A DNA stretch of 64,000 nt from Rasiella rasia (lineage in GTDB: Bacteria; Bacteroidota; Bacteroidia; Flavobacteriales; Flavobacteriaceae), in NCBI RefSeq assembly GCF_011044175.1, contig NZ_CP049057.1, forward strand, positions 635,501 to 699,500, written 5' to 3'. The notes under the pieces are model-generated. The model worked only from the letters and a program-made list of their open reading frames with translations. It was not told the DNA's origin and ran no database searches. Positions 63,514 to 64,000 of this stretch are shown here, piece after piece. Each line of letters starts with the position of its first letter. The first letter of the stretch is position 1. A program made the translations under genes and the position numbers.

Positions 63514-64000
63514 TACGAGTTTTCTTCCTTTTTACTTCGGAAACTGAAAAATAAACCTCCTAAAATCGCTAGTATCACAAGGATACTACTGGCTAAAGAG
63601 ATCATACTTCCTTTTTTCACTACCGCTGGTTCAAACTTGAACTCAATTTTATTATTTCCTTCAGGAATCACCATGCCTCGTAGTAAATAATTCACCCTAA
63701 TATATTCAGCCGGGTTGTCATTTATATAGGCATTCCATCCATCTTTGTAGTACATTTCTGAAAAGACTGCAAATTGTGCACTTTTTGTACTTGTTTCATA
63801 AGTGAGATGGCTGGGTTCATGAAATACAAGATCTATAGTCGCAGTGCTATCTCTCACTACATTCTCTAGTGGCAACTGATCCTTAAATTCGGAATGAACT
63901 ATCACGGTTTTCTTAGTGTCTAAGCTATCAAGCATTTTAATCTCTTCGTCTGCAGAATTTGCAAACTGAACATTTTCTACAAACCAAGCAGGACCGTTTA
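63513..64000 (-). CDS. YfhO-like membrane protein, C-terminal end only
   Basis: The frame is open from the window edge to the stop at 63513, giving about 162 residues (starting NGPAWFVENVQFANSADEEI). It matches the end of YfhO-type large membrane proteins: an extracytoplasmic beta part (YYKDGWNAYINDNPAEYIRVNYLLRGMVIPEGNNKIEFKF, in pieces) and a final transmembrane helix (MISLASSILVILAILGGLFF). An ATG inside (63935) is not the real start. Such proteins take part in lipid-linked glycosylation of surface polymers. It is followed directly by the glycosyltransferase. Confidence 0.8.
   Translation of the reverse strand, partial: NGPAWFVENVQFANSADEEIKMLDSLDTKKTVIVHSEFKDQLPLENVVRDSTATIDLVFHEPSHLTYETSTKSAQFAVFSEMYYKDGWNAYINDNPAEYIRVNYLLRGMVIPEGNNKIEFKFEPAVVKKGSMISLASSILVILAILGGLFFSFRSKKEENS

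Overview
The window is a contiguous piece of chromosome from a member of the Bacteroidota, most likely a marine-type Flavobacteriaceae species. The evidence is the low-GC sequence, the many small outer-membrane beta-barrel proteins whose signal peptides end in Ala-Gln, TonB-dependent receptors with an N-terminal carboxypeptidase-like domain, a BatA-domain protein, RNase Y beside zapA with a 6S-like RNA between them, and -7 boxes of the TAnnTTTG type. No tRNA, rRNA, CRISPR array, insertion sequence or prophage was seen. Almost every gene is intact; only the first (an msrB) and the last (a YfhO-like membrane protein) are cut by the window edge.

Layout. 1-2.1 kb: two tandem msrB genes and dihydrolipoyl dehydrogenase. 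2.1-6.4 kb: six minus-strand outer-membrane beta-barrel genes with aroQ inserted among them. 6.5-11 kb: xerD, an aldo/keto reductase, then minus-strand rny, 6S-like RNA, zapA and a small coiled-coil protein. 11-15.3 kb: an M23 peptidase and a TonB receptor. 15.3-18.2 kb: an Lrp-type regulator, an M14 carboxypeptidase, and a helix-turn-helix regulator whose upstream region is packed with GTAAACAA sites. 18.2-22.5 kb: TerC, trmL, a methyltransferase fused to a VF530 domain, DUF4328, mscL. 22.5-27.2 kb: parC and parE. 27.4-33.2 kb: PAP2, ychF, two charged secreted paralogues, two tandem alpha/beta hydrolases, a membrane protein. 33.3-37.6 kb: dicluster ferredoxin, acyl-CoA reductase, serC, serA, DUF937. 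37.7-41.8 kb: a five-gene run ending in a TonB receptor and a lipoprotein. 41.8-48.3 kb: folE, msrA, a lone ABC ATPase, a TIGR02757 protein, a GAF histidine kinase, a BatA protein. 48.3-54.8 kb: a degenerate dihydroorotase, two small membrane paralogues, a carboxylesterase, an MBL hydrolase, unknown proteins. 54.9-60 kb: bcp, nth, a sigma factor with an unlisted 50-residue companion, uvrA. 60-64 kb: two related exported proteins with matching sigma-54-type promoters and near-identical 3' regions, then a glycosyltransferase and the YfhO-like gene.

Functionally, most of the window is housekeeping: DNA topology and repair (parC/parE, uvrA, nth, xerD), RNA turnover (rny), oxidative damage repair (msrA, msrB x2, bcp), amino-acid and cofactor synthesis (aroQ, serC, serA, folE), and envelope functions. 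No complete novel defence or mobile system is visible.

The parts that most deserve a second look are the paired sigma-54-like promoters with their paralogous exported proteins (60.0-62.2 kb), the palindromic operator cluster at 17.0-17.1 kb, the sigma factor with its 50-residue companion (56.1-56.9 kb), the cysteine-free endonuclease III, the dihydroorotase without its metal-binding histidines, and the His/Cys-rich small protein ahead of a TonB receptor (38.5 kb).
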